This document shows, one piece after another, positions 24,301 to 35,994 of a DNA stretch of 64,000 nt. A program made the position numbers and the translations under genes. Under the pieces are notes generated by a model. That model saw nothing but the letters and a program-made list of their open reading frames with translations. It was not told where the DNA came from and ran no database searches. Position 1 is the first letter of the stretch, and every line of letters starts with the position of its first letter. The stretch lies in NCBI GenBank assembly GCA_028023455.1, contig JAQFVV010000056.1:4487717-4551716 (forward strand), in the 5' to 3' direction. This DNA comes from Epiperipatus broadwayi (Eukaryota > Onychophora > Udeonychophora > Euonychophora > Peripatidae).

Positions 24301-27300
24301 TTAATAGATACCATTATCATCAGTTAGTACAATAAAAGACTTTTATGTAAAATATCACTTATGTAGCACATGTAAAATAAACAATCTTTAACAATTAAAA
24401 TGCTACTTCACTTAAGTATTATTGCTATTTCTATTATAATGTACTAGTATGTATTACGTTTACTATTAGCATTAATCAAATATCAACTAGTGTATAGACT
24501 GATATAACTTTATAATATAATAACATTTATTGATTATATAATTATTTACTTCATTCTGATGTAATTTCATAATGTATGTCTTACCAAAATATGCAATACA
24601 TATATGTTCTTTTCTTAAAATAATATTTAAAATTATTCAACAACTTTCAAATTTTATAAAGTATTATATTAAAATAAAATTCTATGATTCTTTTCTATTT
24701 AAACTACTACTCTTCTCTACTTGTTATTCCTATTCCTTCCTAATAAAATTCTATCTACAAATATCCTTTAAACCTTATTTAACTTCAGTAACAGCTCACC
24801 AATTTTTAAAAAAAAATATTACTATCCAAACTCTCTTATACCTCATCATTTATATACGATAAACCCTTCAATCAAAATATAAATTTCTATATAAAATTAA
24901 TTTAACTTATCTAATAAAATAAAATATAGATATTTTTACCTCTTACTAACTTGAAAAGAAATATAAATAACTCATACTAATATAATAAATCAAATTCCTA
25001 ATATTGTAACAGAAACATTAAAACTTATTCACGATAGAATCATATAATTATTTCTGGATTTCTCTTATTACGTTGTAATAAATTTATATCATAAATTTAA
25101 AGTATGCATATTAAAATAAAACTGTTATTACTAATATTAGGCATGTATATTCTTTAATTATTTATACATTCATTCAACAATCAAATAACATTTGGTTGAT
25201 CTAAAGAAAAAAACAAATAAAATACATCAAATTATTACTATTATATAATTTTTACCATAAATGATACTCCAATTTATAATCCGCCACACGATGTCCTCCA
25301 GGATTATAGTTTTACAAAATAATTTCACATTTATACTCAACAATTATTCTTTAAAATATTACATGCTGTATAATTATATAAAAATAAACTTTATGAAATT
25401 AAGTGTTATATTAATATTTAGTTACTTTTTTAAAAAAATGTACCTCTCTTATCTTTAATAGATCAATAAATAATTAAATATCTATGTTAGTTAAGAAAAA
25501 ACAAAATATGTTACATAAAATCCAACGGTGTTTTCTTTCCACCTATAATTGTTCTTTTTTCCTAGGCACAAACGTTTACCAACATTACTTCCTTTTCCGG
25601 TACATCACGTGTTTTTAAAAGTTTTTATGAAATAAATGAAAACGTTCTTTTTTAAAAAAAAAATAGAATGAAATAAGTTCTACCATATGAAACAAAATAA
25701 TAATTAAAATAGTTTATAGGATCCGGATTCATTTCTTTAAAGAAAAATTATTTAAAAGTTATTATTTTCCTCGTATTAGTCAATAGTTTATAATGTTCTT
25801 ATTTAATTATTCTAAATTGACTTGGATATCCACGTATACTTATTTGCGCATTACTTAACAAATATTTAGGTAAGCTTAATTTCTAAATTCTTCTGTACGA
25901 CCAGCGTTCAGACTTTACTATATCATATCTTATTTACAGGTATTTCTTTACCAATTAAATTTCCGATTTATTTGCCTTTTAAAACTATCGAAATCTAGTC
26001 TTTTAAACCACAAAGACTTAACAAGGCAAGTAATTCTACAATTATTATTAATTACCATATCTTTACCAAGATATATACTTAAATTTGTATTTTAAAAATA
26101 CTTTCTTCATAAAGAAGTATTTATCTTTCTTTAAAATATTTGTTTATAAAAATTAATTATAATCAACTTTTAAATTCATATAATATCCAATATATGACTT
26201 TTATCCAACTAGTAATTCTCCTAGTTAATCCAGCGTTTGTTATACTTTTAGTATAAAGTCTACAATACATTTTATCCTTATACGATGTTTTCATGATTAT
26301 TTGATAGTAAATTGAGCTTCGATAGAGACGATCAATAGGGAATTATAAATAAATTAGCACTGCATATTTAACGGTAAAACTTTTATAATTTATTTAAAAC
26401 TACTCTCTTATAATTTTAAAATGATTACGAGAGCGTCTATAATTTTACTTAGCTATATCTAATAGCACACTTCACTTAAAAGAAATTACAATCATAATCC
26501 CCCCTGAACAATTGAACCTTGGTTTTATACCGGAATACATTCCCCACTTGATTGGTAAATTAAACAATCACCTTGCTAGCCTATTTACATATTTTACCAA
26601 TAATACAGAATTAAAAATAAATAATGACTTATTTAATATTTATTATTTATTACATTATTAAATTCTTAAATTGATCTTTATCATTTATTTAAATCCATTA
26701 AACATTTTTTAAAATATATTTTTTACTTTATTTCACTTTTAACTTTTATAAGACTATTTTTTAAACAAATTAAATCTATTTTTATACGTTACGCTTTTTT
26801 AAACAGTATTTTAAAAATCAGATTTAATATTTCACATTAATTATCTTTATTTTTATCTCGTGATAGCCAATATAACATTTCTGCAATTATTAATAGAATT
26901 TTAGAACATTTTTGCAACTTTACTAAAAAACTTACAAGCGTGTGTGTACATATGTCTATCTATCATCTGTTTTACAACACAGATACAAACGCTTGTAATA
27001 TCTAAAAATAAACTAACAATTTAATTTTAAAATAAACATTTTTTAAAATAAATAATATATTATAACAACTTTAAAATAATAATTTGATATTATTAAAATC
27101 AAATATTAATCTTCTATTATATACTATTAATAATTAAAATATTTATATTCACTTATTAAATATTAATCTTTATCAACAATAAATATATGCATTTAATTTT
27201 AACTTATCTTTTTAACTTTTAGCTTTAAACATTTATTTATAAAACTTATTAATGCAGTATTGATCATGGCCAGTTTTCCCAACCATATAATTTTATCATT

Positions 27301-27480
27301 TTTTATATTAAAACGTCTCTCTCAAATATTAGCACAATTTCACATATCAAATATTCATAGTTTACTTTAATTAAACTTTTAAAAGATTATTATAAATAAA
27401 ATCAACATCATATAGCTAAATATATCTTAAATTTAAAATTTTTTTAATAAATTGATACAACAATTTATGGAGACCCATAC
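21360..27480. other. AT-rich desert without supported genes
   Basis: About 6 kb of very AT-rich sequence with stops in all frames. The longest frames (for example 24572-24862 +) consist of Ile, Lys, Leu, Phe, Tyr and Asn, as expected by chance at this composition. Small items inside are a hairpin at 23,416-23,452, a (TA)n junction at 23,171-23,186, and an acceptor-like tract at 25,545-25,565 followed by only about 17 open codons. Confidence 0.5.
23416..23452. other. 17-bp hairpin with 3-base loop
   Basis: CATTGAGCTAATGTCTT pairs with AAGACATTATCTCAATG around CCC with one mismatch. It stands alone in AT-rich sequence. It is short for a microRNA precursor and is more likely an element relic. 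Confidence 0.5.
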
Positions 27481-27483
27481 AAA

Positions 27484-27488
27484 AGGGC

Positions 27489-27523
<35 letters not shown>

Positions 27524-27533
27524 CTTATGTAGC

Positions 27534-27567
<34 letters not shown>

Positions 27568-27569
27568 GC
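27484..27569. repeat. Inverted pair of (AT)n tails with GGCACAAT ends
   Basis: GGGCACAAT plus (AT)n at 27,485-27,519, then AGCACAAT plus (AT)n ending ATTGTGCC at 27,531-27,569. The outer ends are reverse complements, so two element ends with the same tail signature face each other. Confidence 0.8.
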
Positions 27570-28298
27570 CAGTCCGTGTATAATGGCCATGCACAAAATG
27601 GCTGTTTGCTGAAGATTCAGCACAGCTTACATGTATCACATGAAAATTATAATTTTAATACGATTTATTAAATTATAATTCAGAGGGGAAGTGGGAGGTA
27701 TGGATATAGTACATAAATAAATGGGTTTGGGCTATATTATATTCTTATTATACCCACAGTACAAGTGTATGCAGTATATATATGTTTTAATAATTTATTC
27801 GACTAGCAAACCTGTCTAAAAAAAAAAAAGGGAAAATAAGTTGTAATATTTGTTTATGTGTAGAACAGTTTCTTTTTTGTTGTATTTTACTACTTATAAA
27901 TGTTCGAACACCCATATATAGAAATGTATTTTTATTTTTTATTATTTTCCTAAAAAAAGAAAAGAAAATTCTAAATAGTTAAATTTTTTTCGCATTTATT
28001 GGAATTTATCTTTTCTAATTGTTAGAATGAGAGGGTTTGAAAATAATTAATTAAATTTGTAAAGGAAAAAAAACCTTTTTGCTAAATACAATCTACTTTC
28101 AACCGAAGAAAATGTTTTGTATAAAAGAATTTTCAGTTGATCGTGAATAAAGATAAAATAGATTTTATCTAAGAAAGGATGGTAAGCACAATGGGTGTCA
28201 AGTACTCAATATGGAAGCTTGCAAAAGTGTACTTTAATAAATAAAAAGATAAAAGAATGTAGAAAGGTATAATTAAATTTATTATTAGCTGATGCAAT
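27570..28298. other. No gene seen
   Basis: AT-rich sequence leading to the assembly gap. The only short frame reaching it continues as unknown residues. Confidence 0.4.
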
Positions 28299-28798
28299 NN
28301 NNNNNNNNNNNNNNNNNNNNNNNNNNNNNNNNNNNNNNNNNNNNNNNNNNNNNNNNNNNNNNNNNNNNNNNNNNNNNNNNNNNNNNNNNNNNNNNNNNNN
28401 NNNNNNNNNNNNNNNNNNNNNNNNNNNNNNNNNNNNNNNNNNNNNNNNNNNNNNNNNNNNNNNNNNNNNNNNNNNNNNNNNNNNNNNNNNNNNNNNNNNN
28501 NNNNNNNNNNNNNNNNNNNNNNNNNNNNNNNNNNNNNNNNNNNNNNNNNNNNNNNNNNNNNNNNNNNNNNNNNNNNNNNNNNNNNNNNNNNNNNNNNNNN
28601 NNNNNNNNNNNNNNNNNNNNNNNNNNNNNNNNNNNNNNNNNNNNNNNNNNNNNNNNNNNNNNNNNNNNNNNNNNNNNNNNNNNNNNNNNNNNNNNNNNNN
28701 NNNNNNNNNNNNNNNNNNNNNNNNNNNNNNNNNNNNNNNNNNNNNNNNNNNNNNNNNNNNNNNNNNNNNNNNNNNNNNNNNNNNNNNNNNNNNNNNNN
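28299..28798. other. Assembly gap, exactly 500 N
   Basis: The run of N is exactly 500 bases, a conventional placeholder length, so the true distance is probably unknown. Order and orientation across it depend on scaffolding evidence. Confidence 0.99.
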
Positions 28799-31235
28799 AG
28801 TACTTCGTTCAGTTACGTATTGCTTAATAATAGTGATCAATATAAAGAGAAGTATAGTTAAAAATATTAGCTTTGGTGAGGGTATTCTTTAATGCCTTAA
28901 AATAATTAAAACCATAGAGTCAATTCATATTTATAAATGGATACTCTAGTATTTATTTAGTCCTTTTCAAATCCATGTCTTAAAGAAGCAGGAATAAGGC
29001 TAGTAAATATATTTGTGGTCCAAGAAGGAAACACATTAAATTTTTATTTTATTTTTTTTTATAAAAAAAAAAATATTAACCCATCAAAGTCCTTAATTTT
29101 TTTTATTTTTGATCATTATCACAAGAATAAAATAGCCCAAGTATTAGGAAGATATAACAGTTAAAAAAAAATAAAAAATTCAACCCTTCATAAAATCCAA
29201 CTATAAATGCAATTAAACTATAAGAATATACTAAAATAGTTGTAAGTGTTTAAAATTTTAACTTAAATTAAAATTTTAAATTTTCTAAGGGAAGGGGAAA
29301 TATAATAGTAACTTACAGTTATTATTATCTCTTGTGAAATTATTTATAAATATAAATTTTTATATTTGACTATTTTATTATGTAACATATATGTACTATT
29401 TATATATACATTTAAGTTTTAAATAATATATACCTTAAGCTTTTGAGTAAAATGCCAGATTTGAAGTTAAGAATAAATACTTATATATTTTTTTATTTTA
29501 TTATTAAATCTTAATGTCAGTGGAACAATTGATAGTTGAATTAAACATGAACTTATATAACACACGAGCAGATTCGTTCGTGCTCTGAAAAATAAAAAAA
29601 AAACGAAAGAAAAAGAAAATCTTTTCTCTTTAAAAATAGCATTTTTCTTCTATCAATACTACTATTTAGCGATTGGAATTTAAATATTAACTTTTTCAAA
29701 TTAAAATAATTTGTGGATTCAAAGTCTGCAAGGAAAATATATTTAATTTTCTACTTAATCTTAAAGGAATAGCAATATAAAGGAAAAGAACGTCTGTTTA
29801 AGTTTTGAAACTACGTTGTTTTAACTCTTCCATTATTCTTCGGATATATATAAATTTAAGATAATTATATATATTAAGGATAAAACAATGTGCACTGAGT
29901 AGTACACTCATTATATCGTAAAAGGTTTCGAAACCAACCTTGCATGCTATTTTAAAATATTCTGAAATATTAGATATATAGAACGTCTAATGATAATACA
30001 AAAATGAAGATTAAGAACATCTACATTCGAAGAATATTTATTTTATTTCACATTAATCAAATCATTGGATATTATTAACAGTTTATCGTCTATGGATAAA
30101 TAAAATCATCATTATACCAATGGATTAATGATATACTTCAGTAAAAGATCTTCATTAGGATGATGAACTATAGACTTCAATATCTACTCTCAACTCTCTT
30201 ATAAATAAGTTTCCTTTATTATATATTTATATATATTATAATAATGATTATATTATTTTAATATGTTTATTATTATTATTATTATTATCTTTATTTCAAA
30301 TTTGGCATCGCATCATTTTATATCTTGATAGGAAAATTATATTTATTATTAAATATAATTAATTGAAAGCTTAACATAATTCATCAAATTAGATGAGGGA
30401 TATAAAAAATAGTTATTATTTGACAGATATCTTAAACAGGATTATATTGTGTTTACTACGTAATATTGTAAACGTTTAATGTATTTTTATTTATTAAAAA
30501 TACATATAATATATAAGTTATACAATGGTAAATAATACTTATATATGGGTAATTGTAAAGCATATAAATAAGAACGGTAAATAAATTAATAAGTTACATA
30601 AATTATTAATTTTTGAACCCAGATATTGTTTTTATATATCTGTTAATTTAAGCTATTTTCTTTAATTTTTGAAAGTTTATTATAGTATTGAGTTTTATCA
30701 TGGGGTATTAAATAAAAAATATCATTTATTAATATTCTTTTAAAATGATAAAATTCATCCGTATTTATTTATTAATATTTTATTATCTATTCTATTATAT
30801 TTTTTTATTGTTTATTAAATATTGATTTGTTAACGTGATCTCTTTGTCTAATCATTATTGAATTATATTATATATATGCTAGTATTATAAATATCATATG
30901 AATAATAGTTATAATTAATGCTTATATAAAGGCATATGAAATAACTTGTTTTTGAAATTATTCCTGAAAAGAGCTGATTGCAAATTCTCCGTGAGTTTAA
31001 ATATCGTGGCATAATGGTGACTGAAAGAGGGATGAAAGATGGATGACCTGGTCTAAATTGTATTTAAACTTATTTAAAGATTAATGAGCTAGCATAATAA
31101 AGGTATATATATATAATCATGGACTTGGTATTTCATCGATTCATTTCTAGCATTCTACTTGAAGACCCAAAGTCCGATTGTAGTGAAATGCGTATCCTCT
31201 TTCTAAGGAATTTAATCATCCCTTTATATTTAACA
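28799..31235. other. No gene seen
   Basis: AT-rich, low-complexity sequence with ATT runs near 30,271-30,290. There are no coding or structured features I can support. Confidence 0.4.
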
Positions 31236-31249
31236 AGACCAACTTAGAT

Positions 31250-31420
31250 TTTAAATATAATCCATTCTGTTATATTTGGCGAACCTAACTATGAAGCATT
31301 AAGTTAATGACTTCTAAACATTAAATATAATTGATTATATTACATTTAATACATCAACTGGGATGATTAAATACCGTTTCGTTATATTTGGTGCCTCAAC
31401 TAAGGCTATCAAATAGGCTG
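31250..31420 (+). repeat. Two imperfect copies of a TTATATTTGG(C/T)G motif
   Basis: GTTATATTTGGCGAACCTAA at about 31,269 and GTTATATTTGGTGCCTCAAC at about 31,381 lie about 112 bases apart with similar flanks. TGGCG or TGGTGCC after a T-rich end can mark the primer-binding site of an LTR retrotransposon, but no paired LTR is seen. Confidence 0.35.
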
Positions 31421-31439
31421 TCCAGTTATAATATATATA

Positions 31440-32555
31440 TATATTAAACATTGAATTAATTGTCTTATAAAATTATAATAAGGTGTATTTAATAAGTTTA
31501 TTTTATTTTTTGACAAATGAAATATTAAGATATAAACAGCATGTGAACACATTTGAATGTGAATCATGTAGACCCACATAAATATTAAATCAGTCATTAT
31601 TGATGTATTATTAAAATGAACTGATTTTTTTATTATTCATTTATGACAATTCTTAAATGTCAATTTTCTATTAGACAACATATCTGTGTGCTTACTTATA
31701 TAGATGTGAGTAATGTAAACATTTAGAAATACTTGTATATTGCAATGTGATAGCATATATTTTTGTAACAATACAATAGCATATATTTTTGTATTCTAAT
31801 AAAAATCAAAATGTTGAATTTATATTTATAGCATACTCAACAGAGACCTTGATTTAATTTTATTGTCATTGTTTCTAATCAATAAATTTATATTTTGTTA
31901 AGTTATTTCTGTTAATTTATTTAATCTAAAATAGATTTAAAATATTATATGCTCTATTTATTTATCTCATACTTGCTCCCTGTGCTCGATTTATGCATAA
32001 CAGTGAGTTATATGGATTGGGGTTTATGTTTAGTGATATGGACATCCAGATGATTCTAGTTGACACAAAGAGATATATATCCCTTAAAGTTCATACATTA
32101 AATTTTATTTTATTATTAATTCAAAATGAAGTTTATAGTTGACCAGTACATTAATGGTACTAAATGGCCAGAGGACTTTGATGATGATCAGCATGTTTTA
32201 TCATCCCAGCATTATTTTTTAATTGTTATATGATTATGTATTACCATTTAAATTTGTGCATCCAAATTATTATTCATATAATCTGTCCTAAGCTTAGCAA
32301 AGGCTAAATAATTACCCCAGTCTATAATGGACCACCTTCAAATCCACCCACAAGATTGACTGGTGATTTTACTTTTTTAATTATTCATGATCATGAGTGA
32401 TTACTGTTCTCCTCTATAACATGTGTGAACTTATAGTTAGTCTTTGTTTTTATTGATCTCACATTCATTAAAATCATTATTTTTATATTTAAATTTGATT
32501 ATTTTATTTGTGATAAATGATGATGATTTTGCATCACCTCAGATTCACCCTTGTT
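31440..32555 (+). repeat. ~1-kb dispersed repeat, copy 2
   Basis: Aligns along its length with 37.93-39.08 kb, from ATTGAATTAATTGTCTT through CATGTAGACCCACAT, GATGTG(A/T)GT, AGAGACC, GTTGACACAAAG and the ending near GATGATTTTGCATCACC. The frames of similar length in these copies (31,597-31,409 and 38,128-37,937, minus strand) are conserved only because the repeat is. Confidence 0.8.
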
Positions 32556-32964
32556 TTTTTATAGCATTACAAATGACTACCCAACTGTGAGCATGATGGT
32601 GCCCATTACAACAAAAATGCCACTCAACTTGTTTTCAAATATAACCACATCTGAGAAAAAAGTATGGATTTTACGCAAAATTGATATTAAAATTACTGAA
32701 ATTTGGCAGGAATATTGATGATTAAGATGTAAAATAGTAGTTTTACTGTGTATTTGTGGAGTTTTATATTTAAAGTACAATAGAAAATCTATGATTAAGA
32801 GATTGGATTGAGATTTTGATTATTGGAGTTTGTTCTGTTGTACTTTCAGTTTGATGATGGATGGAAGATTTTGTCATGAGCTTGAGGAAAAAAATTTCAA
32901 GCAACTCTATTGCTCCAACCTATTTTCTGATTACTTACTGTTTATCATGGTGCAATTAATGTAG
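32527..32964 (+). other. Two candidate exons or coding relic, unassigned
   Basis: A polypyrimidine tract and ATAG ending 32,564 precede an open stretch to TGA at 32,716-32,718 (YPTVSMMVPITTKMPLNLF). A second acceptor (TGTTGTACTTTCAG, ending 32,849) precedes an open stretch to TAG at 32,962 (MMDGRFCHELEEKNFKQLY). The residue mix is more balanced than nearby noise, but no family is recognised and no donor site is clear. The opposite strand of the first part is open too, which lowers confidence. Confidence 0.25.
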
Positions 32965-33402
32965 TCCTACCACGAACCTAGCCTATAAGCCTACAAAAAA
33001 GGAACAATGTTTAGTATTGTATTTTCCTGCATTTAAGACTCAAACAAGCAGGGCTTTGCAAAGATGTTAGCATTTTTATGCCATATCAAGGATTGTAGTA
33101 GTTTATAGTTTCAAAATTGAGGTAGCTCTTGCTGAATTGTGTACTAAAGTCTTATGACTAAATTCTTTATCCATCTCAGGATTGCAGATCAATATTGGTT
33201 GTGTTATCTTGTCAGATGCTTCTCAGATTTCATGGCAAAGTAATGAATACTTCATTTGAAATATGAACTTTGTTTCAATTATATATGTATATTATGTAAA
33301 ATATTGTTAGAATAGCCTTTTATTCCTGTTTTTTCCCCATGATGAGGGATATGAGATAGTTATGTGTCTTATAGCAAACAATAACATAGTAGTGTGTATA
33401 CA

Positions 33403-33433
<31 letters not shown>

Positions 33434-33435
33434 TT

Positions 33436-33468
<33 letters not shown>
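33403..33468. repeat. Two (TA)n tracts
   Basis: TA tracts at about 33,403-33,428 and 33,439-33,468 separated by GTATATTTCC. They lie upstream of the repeat that received the hAT insertion. Confidence 0.9.
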
Positions 33469-33472
<4 letters not shown>

Positions 33473-33546
33473 GGAAAAGTAAAAATAAACATGAACAAAA
33501 TGTTTTGTAGATATTTATTATATTACACTAGAATAATAGATTAGAG
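33469..33546 (+). repeat. Left half of a repeat split by a hAT insertion
   Basis: Similar to 19,018-19,110. The last eight bases, GATTAGAG (33,539-33,546), are the left target-site copy of the inserted hAT element. Confidence 0.5.
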
Positions 33547-34023
33547 CAGGGATTGGGCAAATAATGGCCTGAGGGCTACATGCAGCCCACTAAGAGTTTT
33601 TATGTGGCCCACCAAGACAATCAGAAAAATTTGCCTTGAACTGAGATTTTCTTTCCATGTGTGACTGAAGATTCATCTTGTATTTTCCACTAAGATGGCC
33701 ACATCAATGCACATGAGCAGTGCTTTTCCAGTTGATCTGATTAATTGTAATTTTGTCTTTGCATTAGCAAATATATACATTTCCAAATTTAGTGAAACTA
33801 TAAACTCTCTGAAAAAATGTGAAATTGTTGATGAATGTCGTGTATTTAATGAAGAATGGATAAACAAATATTTCTTTGATAATACAGGAAATAAAGCAGT
33901 GTGTTTATTGTGTTATGAAAAAAGGTATGGCCCTCTGCTAACCTTCACTTCCATGAAGTGTCCCCTGATGCAGCCCTCCACCAACCTTTGTCACTCCCAA
34001 GCCAAAACAATTGCCCACCCCTG
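33547..34023 (+). mobile_element. Non-autonomous hAT element, 477 bp, with TIRs and 8-bp TSD
   Basis: The left end CAGGGATTGGGCAA matches the reverse complement of the right end TTGCCCACCCCTG, the CAGGGGTGGGCAA-type terminus of Charlie/SPIN-like hAT elements. Sub-terminal GCAGCCCAC and GTGGCCCACC are typical as well. The flanks GATTAGAG (33,539) and GTTTAGAG (34,024) form an 8-bp target duplication with one mismatch, the hAT hallmark. At 477 bp it has lost nearly all transposase sequence, so movement would depend on an enzyme from another copy. It is inserted in a repeat whose uninterrupted relative lies near 19.1 kb. Confidence 0.9.
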
Positions 34024-34042
34024 GTTTAGAGTTAAACAATAA
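33695..34042 (+). pseudogene. Truncated hAT transposase N-terminus (BED finger stub)
   Basis: A 115-residue frame starting near the left end of the element. Residues 43-75 contain VDECRVFNEEWINKYFF and the pair CLLCYEKR. This matches the N-terminal BED-type zinc finger of GTF2IRD2/ZBED-like hAT transposases, where a C-x2-C pair follows an aromatic stretch. The downstream His-x-His half of the finger and the whole catalytic RNase H-like domain are deleted. The frame then runs through the right TIR into flanking DNA, so the last residues are not element protein. No activity is expected. Confidence 0.75.
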
Positions 34043-34110
34043 TTTTGAATATAAAAATTATTATAAATTAAATATTTAAAAAGGTCTATTTAATGTTTAT
34101 TCTGATTTTG
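34032..34110 (+). repeat. Right half of the hAT-split repeat
   Basis: Resembles 19,120-19,200, including AAAAAGGTCT and the following AT-rich tail. It continues the repeat interrupted at 33,546. Confidence 0.45.
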
Positions 34111-34885
34111 ATGATTAAAAAAGAAATCTAAAACAAGCTTGTTTTATGTTACAATAGATATACTAATAATTATAGAATATTCCTATCTATTTTTAATTAG
34201 ATTAAGAAAGTTTTTTTAATTAAAGCTTTTATAATATATTTTGATAAATTTAATATGATATGCTCTGATATTGTTTAAAGGATTAAAAATACTTTGAGAT
34301 AAAAATTTGTTTTTAATTAATATAAATTAAAAAAAGAGTCATTAACTTTTTTTAACATGAGTGGTTGTAGCATGAACACTGCTTGCAGCAGCTGATTCAT
34401 TGAAATTTTGTTTTCTTTTAAAAATTGTAACTATAAAAATGACCACAGAAATTCCAGCATTCATTGCTGCTTCAAAATCTCTTTAAAATGGCATATCTCA
34501 AGTTGAATTCAGAGAAAATTTGAATTTTTATTAATATTTGTATTAATAGGTTCATTTTTTTCTTTTCTGTCCAGTTTACTAGTTTGCATGGAGAAGACAA
34601 AGGCACATTTTTTTAATCAGCCAGGCATGTTAATAAAATGGATTAAAAATGGATCAATAATTCATATTTCAAGACCTTCAAAATGTAATCAGAATATAGG
34701 GTCATAAGTATTCAATTTTTATTTTTTAATTATTTGAATATTTAATTTTTTTTAAATAATTTGATAAATAGTATAATTTATTAATCTATTTGTGTTTGTA
34801 TTGATGTGTCTATGTAGTATATAAATTATATAATATAAAATCACTCTTTATTATACAGTATATAAATTTGTATACAAATATAACA
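34111..34885. other. No gene seen
   Basis: AT-rich sequence without supported frames. A somewhat less AT-rich patch at 34,350-34,620 shows no domain. Confidence 0.4.
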
Positions 34886-35994
34886 AAAGTAGTTTATAAT
34901 GAGATATTATTTTATATAGCACTATGTTTTTATACTGTAATAGCAATATTAGCTATTAAGCCAATGCACATGCACTTTAAAGATAAATTATAAATGAATA
35001 CTCTCACTTTTCCAGACACAAGATATAGTTTTTTTAGAAAAGATGGAAATAATTCATCCATCCTTTTGACCCAAACATTTATGTATTGGCAAATCTTAAG
35101 CATATGGAAATGAGAGCATGAAGATGTTAAGCAATCACTTTAAATTACATTTATTATACTTGAATGAATGATGGTTGTGAAATCTTTACAATTTACAATA
35201 TGTCATTCTTTAGTTGAAATTAAACATATGTAATGAGATATTATTTTTATACTGTTAGTGATATTAGTGATTAAGCTAATGCACGTGTGCTTTAAAGATA
35301 AATTATAAATGAATACTCTCACTTTTCCAGACACAAGATATAGTCTTTTTGAAAAGATGGAATGAATCCATCCAGCCTTTTGACCCATTATATATGTTTA
35401 ATTTCAACTAAAGAATGATATATCATAAATTGTAAAGATTTCACAAGCATCATTCATTCAAGCATAATAAATGTAATTTAAAGTGATTGCTTAACATCTT
35501 CACACTCTCATTTCTATATGCTTAAGATTTGACCATACATAAATGTTTGGCTCGAAATGATGGGTGGATTCATTCCATCTTTTCAAAAAGACTATATCTT
35601 GTGTCTGGAAAAGTGAGAATATTCATTTATAATTTATATTTAAAGCACATGTGCATTGGCTTAATCACTAATATCGCTATTACAGTATAAAAACATAACA
35701 CTATATAAAATAATATCTCATTATATATGTTTAATTTCAACTAAAGAATGATGTATTGTAAATTGTAATTGCAAGTGTCATTCGTTCAAGCATAATAAAT
35801 GTAATTTAAAGAGATTGCTTAACATCTTCATGCTCTCATTTCCATATGCTTAAGATTTTCCCATACATAAATTTTTGGGTTGAAAGAGTGGGTGGATTCA
35901 TTCCATCTTTTCAAAAAGACCATATCTTGTGTCTGGAAAAGTGAGATTATTCATTTATAATTTATCTTTAAAGTGCATGTGCAAAGTAGTTTAT
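34886..35994. repeat. Direct plus inverted repeat array B, with 12-bp flanking direct repeat
   Basis: A full forward unit runs 34,898-35,231 (from AATGAGATATTATTTT to TTGAAATTAAACATATG). A truncated forward unit follows at 35,232-35,390, then a full reverse unit at ~35,391-35,727 and a truncated reverse unit to ~35,982. The copies differ by many substitutions. AAAGTAGTTTAT occurs exactly at both outer edges (34,886-34,897 and 35,983-35,994), as a target-site duplication would. No coding capacity was seen; the frame 35,388-35,203 (-) lies inside the repeat. Confidence 0.85.

Noticed and set aside
24572-24862. 96-codon plus-strand frame in the AT-rich desert
   Set aside because: Composition is almost wholly Ile, Leu, Phe, Tyr, Lys and Ser, as expected by chance.
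25545-25640. Acceptor-like tract at 25.55 kb giving a short open continuation of the signal-peptide exon
   Set aside because: A pyrimidine tract and AG occur frequently by chance here. The frame closes after about 17 codons and two different frames are open.
28169-28861. Long reading frames on both strands across 28.2-28.9 kb
   Set aside because: They consist almost entirely of unknown residues translated through the N gap.
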